Source of the DNA: Alkalibacterium sp046484155
GTDB taxonomy: Bacteria; Bacillota; Bacilli; Lactobacillales; Carnobacteriaceae_A
Reading direction: 5' to 3'
Assembly (NCBI RefSeq): GCF_046484155.1
Contig: NZ_JAWOBT010000133.1
Span: forward strand, 22,789 to 86,788
DNA length: 64,000 nt
In this document: positions 8,010 through 16,631 of the stretch, piece by piece
Layout of the letters: every line of letters begins with the position of its first letter
Numbering within the stretch: position 1 is the stretch's first letter
Translations under genes and position numbers: made by a program
The notes under the pieces: generated by a model
What the model saw: the letters and a program-made list of their open reading frames with translations, nothing else
Told to the model about the DNA's origin: nothing
Database searches by the model: none

Positions 8010-8903
8010 ATGTTACGAGTAGCAAAAAAATATACGTTAAGTGCAGTGGATTATACCTATATTATATTCGGGTCGTTTTTGACGGCGGTTTCATTTCAAG
8101 TGTTTTTATTGCCCAATGACATAGTGTCAGGCGGAGTATCTGGGTTATCTATTGCCGCGAATTCAATGTTTGGCTGGGAACCTGCTCTGTTCCAATATGC
8201 ACTGAATATCCCCTTATTGGTAGTATGCTTTATCCTATTAGGAAAAGAAGCTGGATATAAAACGATATTAGGAAGTTTGCTTTTACCGTTCTTCTTAAGT
8301 TTTATTGGACACTGGGGCCCCATTACTACAGAACCGCTACTGGCGGCATTATATGGTGGAGGACTTACAGGATTAGGGATAGGAATTGTTTATCGAGCAA
8401 AATCATCGACAGGCGGGACAAGCGTTATTGTTCAGATACTTTATCAGTATTTACATTTTCAATTGGGTTTCAGCACAATAATAGTAGATGGCCTTGTCAT
8501 ATTGGTTGCATTACTAGTCTTTGACGTTGAAACAGTCATGTTTTCTCTGATCTCTCTCTTTATCGTTTCGCGTACGATCGACCTGGTACAGCTTGGGTTT
8601 AATCGTAATAAAAATGTATTTATCATTTCGGATAATCCTGAAGATATCAGACAGGAAATTCTGCATACCATGGAACGTGGCGTGACGAACTTGGGTATTC
8701 GTGGAGGATACGGAAATACAGATAAAGATATGCTTATGGCAGTTATCCAAGAGAGAGAATTCACACTATTGAAAGAAGCTGTGCTAAAAGCAGATGCGAA
8801 TGCCTTTGTTGTAGCTATGCCAGCGAGTGAAGTCTTAGGGCGTGGGTTTTCACTGCATAAATATTTTCCGGCAAACGAAACAGAATGGACAGATACAGAA
8901 TAA
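8010..8903 (+). CDS. YitT family membrane protein (DUF161 + DUF2179)
   Basis: 297 residues. The first ~200 residues form five or six hydrophobic helices, starting YTYIIFGSFLTAVSFQVFLLP and then DIVSGGVSGLSIAAN, the typical YitT N-terminus. A short soluble DUF2179 domain closes the protein (NVFIISDNPEDIRQEILHTM, then TLLKEAVLKADANAFVVAMP). YitT proteins are widespread Firmicutes membrane proteins of unproven transport function. A clear SD (AAGGAGGAT) precedes ATG 8010. It stands alone between a divergent kinase gene and the alaS leader. Confidence 0.88.
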   Translation: MLRVAKKYTLSAVDYTYIIFGSFLTAVSFQVFLLPNDIVSGGVSGLSIAANSMFGWEPALFQYALNIPLLVVCFILLGKEAGYKTILGSLLLPFFLSFIGHWGPITTEPLLAALYGGGLTGLGIGIVYRAKSSTGGTSVIVQILYQYLHFQLGFSTIIVDGLVILVALLVFDVETVMFSLISLFIVSRTIDLVQLGFNRNKNVFIISDNPEDIRQEILHTMERGVTNLGIRGGYGNTDKDMLMAVIQEREFTLLKEAVLKADANAFVVAMPASEVLGRGFSLHKYFPANETEWTDTE

Positions 8904-8955
8904 TACATTTCAACAATATTGTGTTAAATAATTAAGTGAGATGAACAGAGAATTA

Positions 8956-8984
8956 TTGACTAATCGGTTTATCTACGCTATAAT
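8956..8984 (+). promoter_or_regulatory. Predicted promoter for alaS
   Basis: TTGACT at 8956-8961, a 17-base spacer and a perfect TATAAT at 8979-8984. Transcription from here would begin a few bases before the T-box stem I. Confidence 0.8.
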
Positions 8985-8990
8985 TCTATC

Positions 8991-9211
8991 ATTCATAGAA
9001 GGACATACTAGGGTGTAATCAAAGAGAGATATTCAAAAGCTGAAAGAATATTACACACGGTTAGTGCTACCATTCTATTATTCATAAGAAATTATGACGT
9101 TACTTGGCGTTAACAAGTCTTAAGAGGTAATGACTGACTGAATAAGTTATTGCAAACAAGGTGGTACCGCGCACACTCGTCCTTGTCTGTAGTAGTTTAT
9201 TCAGTTTTTTT
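8991..9211 (+). ncRNA. T-box leader riboswitch, alanine-specific
   Basis: The T-box core AAGGTGGTACCGCG is at about 9159-9172. The bulge UGGU (9162-9165) is complementary to an ACCA tRNA 3' end. Stem I is closed by TAGAAGG (8996-9002) with CCATTCTA just after 9069, and ACTA pairs with TAGT (9062-9065). The next bases, GCT at 9066-9068, sit in the specifier position and encode Ala. The terminator pairs CTGAATAA (9138-9145) and ACAAGG with CCTTGT and TTATTCAG (9197-9204), followed by a run of seven T. Uncharged tRNA-Ala should stabilise the antiterminator and switch alaS on. This explains the ~340-base gap before alaS. Confidence 0.92.
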
Positions 9212-9245
9212 GTTTTATATATATTTTAGATTAAAGGAGAAATGA

Positions 9246-11900
9246 ATGATGAAGAAATTATCAAGTTCAGAGTTAAGACAACTCTTTTTAGATTTTTTCA
9301 AAGAAAAAGGGCATAAAATCGAAAAGAGTGCATCACTAGTTCCGGTAGAAGATCCTACATTACTTTGGATCAATTCTGGGGTAGCTACAATGAAAAAATA
9401 CTTTGATGGTACAGTAAAACCGGATAATCCGAGAATCGCGAGTTCACAGAAAAGTATTCGAACAAATGACATTGAAAATGTTGGTGTGACTGCTAGACAC
9501 CACACATTATTTGAAATGTTGGGTAATTTTTCAATAGGGGATTACTTTAAAGAAGAAGCAATTGAATGGGCATGGGAATTTTTGACTGGAAATGAGTGGT
9601 TAGCGCTAGACCCAGAAAAACTGTATATCACTGTCTACCCGCAAGACGATGAAACGTATGCGATTTGGAAAGATAAAATCGGTGTGGATGAAGCGCATTT
9701 AATCAAAGAAGAAGGCAATTTTTGGGATATCGGGGAAGGACCCTGCGGACCGGATTCTGAAATATTTTATGATAGAGGCGAATCGTTCAACAATTTACCA
9801 GAAGGACATGTAGAGAACTATCCTGGTGGAGAAAATGAACGTTGGTTAGAAATATGGAATTTGGTCTTTTCAGAATTCAATCACAAATCAGATGATACGT
9901 ATGAACCCTTACCTAATAAAAATATAGATACAGGTATGGGGCTCGAACGTATTGTATCGGTCATTCAAGATGCTCCAACTAATTTTGAAACAGATTTATT
10001 TCTGCCAATTATAAATAAAGTGGCAGAAATTTCCGGATATCAATACGGGGATGATTCAAAAAATAAAGTGAGTTTCAAAGTAATTGCTGATCACATTCGT
10101 ACGCTAGTATTTGCAATTAGCGACGGTGCATTGCCCTCTAATGAAGGTCGTGGCTATGTATTAAGACGGTTGCTCAGAAGAAGCGTCATGCACGGGAGAA
10201 AGTTAGACATTGAAAAACCATTCTTGACACAGCTTGTTCCAGTGGTTGCAGAAATCATGAAAGAACATTATCCAGAAGTTAGTGAAAAAACTGAATTCGT
10301 TGAGAAGGTTATCTTGAATGAAGAAGAAAGATTCCTTGAAACACTGTCTGCGGGCTTAGATAAAGTTAAAGAAACTGTCAGTCAATTAAAAGCAGAAGGC
10401 CAGACAGTAATTTCAGGGAAAGATGTTTTTCAGTTATATGACACCTATGGTTTTCCTATAGAATTAACTGAGGAAGTCATACTTGAAGAAAATATGAAAA
10501 TCAATTATGAAGAATTTGAAATGGAAATGGAAAAACAACGGGAGAGAGCCCGTTCTGCACGTCAAGCTGAAGGATCTATGGCTATTCACTCGTCACTTTT
10601 AAACAGTCTCACCATGACGAGTGACTTTGTTGGTTATGAGACTGATGAAACAACCAGTAAATTGGTTAAAATTATTAAGAATGATGCGTTTGCTGAAACA
10701 GTCGAACCAGGGGAATTAGTCAGACTTATATTCGAGGAAAGTCCTTTTTATGCTGAAAAAGGTGGACAAGTAGGAGACAGTGGTTTAATTCTCAATGAAG
10801 ATCAAACTGTCATGGCTGAGGTCACGAACGTAAAATCTGGTCCTGAAGGTCAGCCTATTCATGAAGCAGAGGTTAGACAAACCTTGACTGCGAATGAAAT
10901 CTATCATCTAGTCATCGATAAAAAGCGCAGAAGCTTGATCGAACGTAACCATACAGCTACGCACCTTTTACATCAAGCGTTAAAAGACATTATTGGTAAT
11001 CATGCAAATCAAGCAGGGTCACTGGTTGAAGATGAATACTTGAGATTTGACTTTACTCATTTTGGACAAGTGACAGAAGATGAATTGAAAGAAGTGGAAG
11101 AAATTGTCAATCAGAAAATCCGAGAAAATATGATAATAAAAACTGTTGAAACGGATATCGAGACAGCAAAAGATATGGGCGCAATGGCCTTGTTCGGCGA
11201 GAAATACGGTGAAAACGTACGTGTCGTAATGATTGATGATTATTCCAAAGAGCTATGCGGGGGAACGCACGTCAATTCTACATCTGAGATAGGACTATTC
11301 AAAATCATTTCAGAAAGTGGTATAGGCGCGGGAACAAGAAGAATTATTGCACAAACGAGCGAGGGCGCTTATCGGTGGATGGAAGAGCAACTAACTATCT
11401 TGAAGCAAGTGTCCAAACTTATGAAAATACAATCACTAACTGATCTTCCAGTTAAAATCGAAGGCTTGCAGAAAGAATTGAAAGATATCAGTCAGATAAA
11501 TGAGTCGTTACATTCAAAATTAGCTAATGCACAAGCTGAAGATATCTTTACCCAAGTCAAAACTGTAGGAGACTTAACGGTTATCGCGGAAGAAATCAAA
11601 GCAAAAGACATGAATCAATTAAGACAGTTAGCCGATAAATGGAAACAAAATAATTATTCAGATATTTTAGTACTGGGTCTGAGAAATGAAGGCAAAGTAA
11701 ATATTATTGCATCACTTAATCAAAAAGCAATAGATAAAAAATTGAAAGCAGGCAACTTAATAAAAACAATCTCTCCATATGTAAAAGGCGGAGGCGGAGG
11801 CCGTGATGACTTTGCTCAAGCTGGAGGTAAAAAACCTGATGGACTGCCAGAAGCACTAAAAGCAGTTCCGGAGTGGATCGAGCTGAACCGAGAACCTTAA
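9246..11900 (+). CDS. alaS: Alanine-tRNA ligase
   Basis: An 884-residue class II synthetase charging tRNA-Ala. The N-terminal catalytic core begins ELRQLFLDFFKEKGH and includes LWINSGVATMKKYFDG and RHHTLFEMLGNFSIGDYFK. The editing domain carries the zinc motif HTATHLLHQAL and the distal CGGTHV. The C-Ala end is GGGGGGRDDFAQAGGK. Full length for the family (B. subtilis AlaS is about 878). Two adjacent ATGs (9246, 9249) follow AAAGGAG; the second has the better spacing. Control is by the T-box leader immediately upstream. Confidence 0.97.
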   Translation: MMKKLSSSELRQLFLDFFKEKGHKIEKSASLVPVEDPTLLWINSGVATMKKYFDGTVKPDNPRIASSQKSIRTNDIENVGVTARHHTLFEMLGNFSIGDYFKEEAIEWAWEFLTGNEWLALDPEKLYITVYPQDDETYAIWKDKIGVDEAHLIKEEGNFWDIGEGPCGPDSEIFYDRGESFNNLPEGHVENYPGGENERWLEIWNLVFSEFNHKSDDTYEPLPNKNIDTGMGLERIVSVIQDAPTNFETDLFLPIINKVAEISGYQYGDDSKNKVSFKVIADHIRTLVFAISDGALPSNEGRGYVLRRLLRRSVMHGRKLDIEKPFLTQLVPVVAEIMKEHYPEVSEKTEFVEKVILNEEERFLETLSAGLDKVKETVSQLKAEGQTVISGKDVFQLYDTYGFPIELTEEVILEENMKINYEEFEMEMEKQRERARSARQAEGSMAIHSSLLNSLTMTSDFVGYETDETTSKLVKIIKNDAFAETVEPGELVRLIFEESPFYAEKGGQVGDSGLILNEDQTVMAEVTNVKSGPEGQPIHEAEVRQTLTANEIYHLVIDKKRRSLIERNHTATHLLHQALKDIIGNHANQAGSLVEDEYLRFDFTHFGQVTEDELKEVEEIVNQKIRENMIIKTVETDIETAKDMGAMALFGEKYGENVRVVMIDDYSKELCGGTHVNSTSEIGLFKIISESGIGAGTRRIIAQTSEGAYRWMEEQLTILKQVSKLMKIQSLTDLPVKIEGLQKELKDISQINESLHSKLANAQAEDIFTQVKTVGDLTVIAEEIKAKDMNQLRQLADKWKQNNYSDILVLGLRNEGKVNIIASLNQKAIDKKLKAGNLIKTISPYVKGGGGGRDDFAQAGGKKPDGLPEALKAVPEWIELNREP

Positions 11901-11943
11901 CGACAGTGGTAACCTTCTAAAAAAATTTCGCTTATAGATTACA

Positions 11944-11972
11944 TTGTACTTTGAATAGATTTCTAGTAAAAT
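11944..11972 (+). promoter_or_regulatory. Predicted promoter for the ireB-ruvX-DUF1292 genes
   Basis: TTGTAC at 11944-11949, a 17-base spacer and TAAAAT at 11967-11972, about 80 bases before ireB. I see no clear terminator for alaS in this gap. Confidence 0.55.
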
Positions 11973-12054
11973 GAACATAACAGAAATTTTTGATTAATGA
12001 ATATTTTAAACGGGTAACTTATATTCGTTAATGAAAAGACGGAGGGAACGTTAA

Positions 12055-12312
12055 ATGACTATAAATGATCATACTGTTCGATTTAGTGTTGATAATATTG
12101 ATGAACACAATGTCGATGAAACGCTAAGACTGGTATATAAAGCCCTAGAAGAAAAAGGATATAATCCTATAAATCAAATTGTTGGTTATTTATTATCGGG
12201 AGATCCTGCTTATATACCTCGTCATAATGATGCGAGAAACTTGATAAAACGTCATGAAAGAGATGAAATTTTAGAAGAATTAGTTGCTCGTTATATTGAG
12301 AACAAAAAATAA
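12055..12312 (+). CDS. ireB: IreB family regulatory phosphoprotein (DUF965/UPF0297)
   Basis: An 85-residue protein matching the UPF0297/IreB family (VRFSVDNIDEHNVDETLRLV, then GYNPINQIVGYLLSGDPAYI and VARYIENKK). In Enterococcus faecalis, IreB is phosphorylated on N-terminal threonines by the Ser/Thr kinase IreK and lowers cephalosporin tolerance. Candidate threonines here are Thr2 and Thr7. ATG 12055 follows GGAGGG. The gene runs into ruvX with a single base between stop and start, the usual order in Firmicutes after alaS. Confidence 0.92.
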   Translation: MTINDHTVRFSVDNIDEHNVDETLRLVYKALEEKGYNPINQIVGYLLSGDPAYIPRHNDARNLIKRHERDEILEELVARYIENKK

Positions 12313-12313
12313 G

Positions 12314-12751
12314 ATGCGTATCATGGGATTGGATGTCGGCTCGAAAACTGTAGGTGTTGCTGTCAGCGATTATTTTGGTTGGACAGCTCAAGGAATAGAA
12401 ACAGTTCAAATTAATGAATCTAAGAATCAATTCGGTCTTGAACGAATCAAAGAACTCGTTGAAGAGTATGAGGTAGAGTCGTTCGTAGTAGGTTTACCTA
12501 AGAATATGAATGGCACAATTGGTGAACGTGCTGAGATTTCAATGGAATACGGGAAAAAACTCGAAGAACTCTTTAAATTACCAGTGACATACCAAGACGA
12601 ACGGTTAACTACTATGCAAGCGACCCGAATGTTGATCGAAGAAGGCAATACTTCACGAAAAAAAAGAAAAAAAGTCATCGATAAACTTGCTGCTGTAATG
12701 ATATTACAGAATTATTTAGATCAACATTCAAAAAAAATAAAGGAGGAATAA
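12314..12751 (+). CDS. ruvX: Holliday junction resolvase-like nuclease RuvX/YqgF
   Basis: A 145-residue RNase H-fold protein. The N-terminus MRIMGLDVGSKTVGVAVSD carries the first catalytic Asp, VVGLPKNMNGTIGERA the Glu-side motif region, and TYQDERLTTMQA the DER motif. The family resolves recombination intermediates and, in E. coli, helps process the 5' end of pre-16S rRNA. ATG 12314 begins one base after the ireB stop and has no SD of its own, so translation probably depends on ireB. A longer frame overlapping ireB adds no conserved residues. Confidence 0.92.
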   Translation: MRIMGLDVGSKTVGVAVSDYFGWTAQGIETVQINESKNQFGLERIKELVEEYEVESFVVGLPKNMNGTIGERAEISMEYGKKLEELFKLPVTYQDERLTTMQATRMLIEEGNTSRKKRKKVIDKLAAVMILQNYLDQHSKKIKEE

Positions 12752-12753
12752 TA

Positions 12754-13080
12754 ATGTCAGAGGAACACAACCACGATCACGAAAACGACCATGAACATAT
12801 CACAATTATCGATGAAGAGGGTAACGAAGAGTTATACGAGATCCTTTTCACGTTTGAATCAGATGATTTCGGTAAATCCTATGTATTAGTTTATCCGACT
12901 GGTACCGACGAAGGAGAAGAAGTTGAACTGTCTGCATTTTCTTATAAAGAATCAGATGGCGGACTTGAAGGTACTTTGAGTTCAATTGAATCAGATGCAG
13001 AATGGGAAATGATTGAGGAAGTTCTAAATACATTTATCAGCGAAGAGGAAGAGGAAGAAGAAGACGAAGAAGAAGAATAA
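12754..13080 (+). CDS. DUF1292 family protein (YrzB-like)
   Basis: A 108-residue, very acidic protein. The core ITIIDEEGNEELYEILFTFE and SYVLVYPTG match DUF1292, which follows yqgF in most Firmicutes. The N-terminus is rich in His, Asp and Glu (HNHDHENDHEH), which could bind metal. The C-terminus is an almost pure Glu/Asp tail of 13 residues. A strong SD (AAAGGAGGAATA) lies in the 2-base gap and ruvX end. Function is unknown. Confidence 0.88.
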   Translation: MSEEHNHDHENDHEHITIIDEEGNEELYEILFTFESDDFGKSYVLVYPTGTDEGEEVELSAFSYKESDGGLEGTLSSIESDAEWEMIEEVLNTFISEEEEEEEDEEEE

Positions 13081-13100
13081 AAGTAAATATAAATAGAAAG

Positions 13101-13171
13101 ATGGATAGGGAAAAAATAGTCTAACTCATGATGTTATAGGTATGAAAGACTTTTCGCTATCCATTTTTTTT
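13101..13171 (+). terminator. Terminator after the DUF1292 gene
   Basis: ATGGATAG (13101-13108) pairs with CTATCCAT (13157-13164), followed by a run of eight T. The ~48-base loop is unusually long. Confidence 0.65.
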
Positions 13172-13314
13172 ATGGAATAAAACATGCTATTGATTAGAAT
13201 ACTCATCGTACTAGATATTAAATCAAAGTGAGAAGGAGAATTACTTTTCTGTAGCATACATATTGTGTATAATGATTAAGACAACTATCTTATTAAAAAA
13301 AGGATGGACAGTTC

Positions 13315-14403
13315 ATGCCTGATAGACAATCGATAAAAACAGTTAGAAAAATTGTATTAAGCATTGTTTCAATTTTAATCATATTAATTGTTGTGCTCGT
13401 TGTTTCGGGCTACCAATATTACACGTCTTCATTGGAACCTTTGGAGCCAGGTAGTAACGAGGATATCCCAATCGAGATCCCTATCGGCTCATCGCGTACG
13501 GATATTGCCCGGATCCTGGAAGAAAGCAATATTATTCGAAGTGCTTTTGTTTTCAACTATCATTTAAGATTTACTGGAGAAGAAGGCTTTCAAGCAGGTT
13601 ACTATCTGTTTTCTCCTTCAATGTCTACAGATGAAATTGTGACTCAGCTGCAAGATGGGGGAACTCCAATTATGGAAGAAGCTTCAGGATCTATAACGAT
13701 CCCTGAAGGTTTTACTGTTGAACAAGTCGCTATTGTAATAGAGCAACAAACAGATTATTCCATTGATGAATTTTTTGATTTAATCGAGAATGAAGATTTC
13801 CTAGCTGAAAAGGCTGAAGTATTCCCAAATTTGTTGAATGAAACCATTTATGATAATGAGGAAATACTTTATTCCCTAGAAGGTTATTTGTATCCAGCAA
13901 CATATGAGTTGCTCGAAGATACGACATTAAACGAATTAGTAACTCAAATGATCGATCACATGGATCAAGTTTTAGAAGATTATTACACAGAAATAGAAGC
14001 GCAGGAAACAACAGTGCATAAGATACTGACAATGGCTTCTTTTATTGAAAGAGAAGGTATAACCTATGAAGACCGTGAATTGATTTCAGGCGTTTTTTAT
14101 AATCGTCTAGACGCTGAGATGCCGCTTCAAACGGATGTAAGTATTACCTATGCTCTCGGAGAGCATCAAGAACGAATAACCTATGACGATCTGGAAACAG
14201 ATTCGCCATATAACTTATATAAGCACACAGGTCTTGGACCAGGTCCCGTTAATAATCCTTCCGAAGAATCTATTAAAGCCAGCTTATACCCGGCGGAAAC
14301 GGATTACATGTATTTTTTAGCGGATTTAGCCACAAAAGAAGTTTATTTTTCAGAATCATACGAACAACATTTAGAGTACAAGCGAGAATATTTAGATGAG
14401 TAG
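13315..14403 (+). CDS. mltG: Endolytic murein transglycosylase MltG
   Basis: A 362-residue single-pass membrane protein. A membrane helix spans about residues 15-37 (IVLSIVSILIILIVVLVVSG), followed by the extracellular LysM-like and YceG domains (IPIGSSRTDIARILEESNII; TIPEGFTVEQVA). The catalytic Glu is Glu245 in ASFIEREGI, followed by SGVFYNRL and the substrate-side stretch YNLYKHTGLGPGPVNNPS. MltG cuts nascent glycan strands and is tied to peripheral wall synthesis in cocci. A likely TATAAT is at 13268-13273. SD AAAAAGGATGG precedes ATG 13315. Confidence 0.95.
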   Translation: MPDRQSIKTVRKIVLSIVSILIILIVVLVVSGYQYYTSSLEPLEPGSNEDIPIEIPIGSSRTDIARILEESNIIRSAFVFNYHLRFTGEEGFQAGYYLFSPSMSTDEIVTQLQDGGTPIMEEASGSITIPEGFTVEQVAIVIEQQTDYSIDEFFDLIENEDFLAEKAEVFPNLLNETIYDNEEILYSLEGYLYPATYELLEDTTLNELVTQMIDHMDQVLEDYYTEIEAQETTVHKILTMASFIEREGITYEDRELISGVFYNRLDAEMPLQTDVSITYALGEHQERITYDDLETDSPYNLYKHTGLGPGPVNNPSEESIKASLYPAETDYMYFLADLATKEVYFSESYEQHLEYKREYLDE

Positions 14404-14418
14404 ACAAAGTCTGCGAAA

Positions 14419-14452
14419 GCATTGAGTCATAATCAGACTCAATGCTTTTCTT
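14419..14452 (+). terminator. Terminator after mltG
   Basis: GCATTGAGTC (14419-14428) pairs perfectly with GACTCAATGC (14436-14445), followed by TTTTCTT. Confidence 0.88.
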
Positions 14453-14492
14453 AAGACCATTATATTGGTTGTTTAAAGAAAGGAACTGTATT

Positions 14493-15137
14493 ATGGATAA
14501 GAATCAAAAAAAAAAACCTATCGTGATAGGCGTAACTGGCGGTTCGGGTAGTGGAAAAACAAGTGTCAGTCAAGCTATCTATAATTATTTCCCGGGAAAA
14601 TCAATTATGATGCTTGAACAAGACTCTTATTATAAAGACCAGGATTATTTGAGTTTTGAAGAACGATTAAAAACCAATTATGATCATCCTTTTGCATTTG
14701 ATACTGATCTACTCATTTCTCACCTACATGATTTATTGGAATACAAAAGTATTAATAAACCAATATATGATTATACAAGACACACCAGAAGTGATGAAAC
14801 AATATGTCAGGAACCAAAAGAGGTTATTATCCTTGAGGGCATTCTTATTTTAGAAGATACAAGGTTAAGAGATTTAATGGATATAAAGGTTTATGTTGAT
14901 ACTGACGATGATATCCGAATTATTCGACGTATCAAGAGAGATATTGAAGAACGAGGAAGAACTCTGGATAATGTCATCGAACAATACTTATCAGTTGTTA
15001 AACCCATGCATACCCAATTTATCGAGCCAACCAAAAAATTTGCAGATATCATCATACCTGAAGGTGGCAGAAATCAGGTAGCTATAGATCTAATGACTAC
15101 AAAGATACATACCATATTTGAAGAACGTTCCTTATAA
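14493..15137 (+). CDS. udk: Uridine kinase
   Basis: 214 residues. The P-loop GGSGSGKT is at 16-23, and YDHPFAFDTDLL, KPIYDYTRHTR and VIILEGILIL are the substrate and Walker B motifs of uridine/cytidine kinase. It phosphorylates uridine to UMP (and cytidine to CMP) for pyrimidine salvage, complementing the de novo pyr operon at 41.6-51.2 kb. ATG 14493 follows AAAGAAAGGAAC. A longer in-frame start would fall inside the mltG terminator and is rejected. Confidence 0.95.
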   Translation: MDKNQKKKPIVIGVTGGSGSGKTSVSQAIYNYFPGKSIMMLEQDSYYKDQDYLSFEERLKTNYDHPFAFDTDLLISHLHDLLEYKSINKPIYDYTRHTRSDETICQEPKEVIILEGILILEDTRLRDLMDIKVYVDTDDDIRIIRRIKRDIEERGRTLDNVIEQYLSVVKPMHTQFIEPTKKFADIIIPEGGRNQVAIDLMTTKIHTIFEERSL

Positions 15138-15157
15138 ACGAGGGACGTTTTATTTTA
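15124..15157 (+). terminator. Terminator overlapping the end of udk
   Basis: AACGTTCCTT pairs with GAGGGACGTT through several G-U pairs, followed by TTATTTT. The first arm lies within the last udk codons. Confidence 0.6.
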
Positions 15158-15276
15158 GAAAAACGCTTTACAACTATATACGTTCATGGTATCTTAATTC
15201 CATTGAGAATTTAGTTGACATTAAATTTTTATGATAACCAGTTTTAATAATAATGTATTTTATGAGGTGAATAATA

Positions 15277-15753
15277 ATGATGACAGAAAAAGTATATCCA
15301 ATGACTGCTCAAGGTAAAGAAAAATTAGAAAAAGAATTAAACGAATTAAAGTCAGTCAAGAGAAAAGAAGTTGTTGAACGTATCAAAATCGCTCGTGGTT
15401 TTGGAGACTTATCAGAGAACTCTGAGTATGAATCAGCTAAAGATGAACAAGCTTTCATAGAAGGCAGAATAAGCACAGTTGAAAACATGCTTCAGAATGC
15501 AGAAATAATTGATAGTTCAAATTCCAAAGAAGGCGAAGTCACTCTAGGCCGTTCTGTAACATTTAAAGAATTACCTGATGGTATTGAAGAAGAGTATACC
15601 ATCGTAGGCAAAGCTGAGGCTGATCCATTTTCCGGCAAGATTTCGAACGAGTCCCCTATTGCACAAGCTTTATTAGGAAAAAGCATAGGCGACAAAGTTC
15701 AAATCGAAACGCCAGGTGGAAGAATGTCAGTAGAAGTTACCAAAGTATTTTAA
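15277..15753 (+). CDS. greA: Transcription elongation factor GreA
   Basis: 158 residues, standard GreA length. The N-terminal coiled coil (MTAQGKEKLEKELNELKS; ARGFGDLSENSEYESAKDEQ) carries the acidic tip residues in DLSENSEY that stimulate RNA polymerase transcript cleavage. The C-terminal FKBP-like part includes YTIVGKAEADPFSGKISNES and SPIAQALLGKSIGD. SD GAGGTG lies 7 bases before ATG 15277; a second ATG follows directly. It has its own terminator. Confidence 0.96.
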   Translation: MMTEKVYPMTAQGKEKLEKELNELKSVKRKEVVERIKIARGFGDLSENSEYESAKDEQAFIEGRISTVENMLQNAEIIDSSNSKEGEVTLGRSVTFKELPDGIEEEYTIVGKAEADPFSGKISNESPIAQALLGKSIGDKVQIETPGGRMSVEVTKVF

Positions 15754-15755
15754 TG

Positions 15756-15802
15756 AAAGCTAAAGGCTGTGTAGTATAGACAGCCTTTAGCTTTTTTTTT
15801 AA
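15756..15802 (+). terminator. Terminator after greA
   Basis: AAAGCTAAAGGCTGT (15756-15770) pairs perfectly with ACAGCCTTTAGCTTT (15780-15794), followed by a long T run. Confidence 0.95.
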
Positions 15803-15893
15803 CAAGACTTAAGACGTGTTTTTAAGAGAAAGTAATGCTATTTTAGAATAAATTCGTTATACTTGCTATAGATTCAAGTAGAGGAGAGATAGT

Positions 15894-16631
15894 ATGAATG
15901 TCTATGCGTATAAAGCAACTTTGATCATACTGTTCGTTTGGCTTTTATATCAAATCGCTCATAATTATGTTTTCTTTTTATTTTTTGTTTTAGCTATTGG
16001 GTTCTTAGCCCTATATAAATCATCTCCCAAAGAAACACAAAAACATACCAATTATTTGTGGACGAGTTTGGCTTTTTTTCTTGCATCTTTTATATTTACG
16101 ACAGCCTTCTGGGTATTATTAGCTCTATTTTTATTATTTCAATTAAGTTCAGATGAAAAGTTATTAAATACTATGCGTGATCCTTTATTTAGAAAAAAGC
16201 AATATTGGCGAGACAAAGAGTATATTTCTATGCAATGGAATGAAAGTGAAGGAAATGAGTTGAAATTATATCGAAACAAATGGATTGGAGATGACTTTGT
16301 AGGTAAGGATATATTTCAATGGGAAGATCATAACTTCCAGAAAATAATGGGAGATACCTTCTTTGACTTAGGCAACACAGTTTTACCAATAAAAGAAAAC
16401 ATCTTACTGTTAACAAAAGGCTTTGGCGACACTAAGCTGTTCGTTCCGAAAGATGTGGCGCTGTCGTTAAATGTCAGCATAGTGCTGGGAAAATTAATTA
16501 TTGAAGATGAGGTCTTTGATATGAAAAATGAAACGGTCAAGTGGCAGTCAAAAAATTATGATACAGCACTCAGAAAAATTAAAGTCGTTTCCAGCACACT
16601 GATTGGTGAAGTTGAGGTTGTTTATTTATGA
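15894..16631 (+). CDS. liaF: Cell wall-active antibiotic response protein LiaF
   Basis: 245 residues. About four hydrophobic helices occupy the first ~90 residues, then a soluble C-terminal domain with DIFQWEDHNFQKIMGDTFFD, DLGNTVLPIKENILLL and VPKDVALSLNVSIVLGKL, which match LiaF/YvqF. In B. subtilis and other Firmicutes LiaF inhibits the LiaS sensor until envelope stress releases it. It overlaps liaS by 4 bases (ATGA), and liaR follows, giving the standard liaFSR order. No liaIH-like effector genes are in the window. Confidence 0.9.
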   Translation: MNVYAYKATLIILFVWLLYQIAHNYVFFLFFVLAIGFLALYKSSPKETQKHTNYLWTSLAFFLASFIFTTAFWVLLALFLLFQLSSDEKLLNTMRDPLFRKKQYWRDKEYISMQWNESEGNELKLYRNKWIGDDFVGKDIFQWEDHNFQKIMGDTFFDLGNTVLPIKENILLLTKGFGDTKLFVPKDVALSLNVSIVLGKLIIEDEVFDMKNETVKWQSKNYDTALRKIKVVSSTLIGEVEVVYL

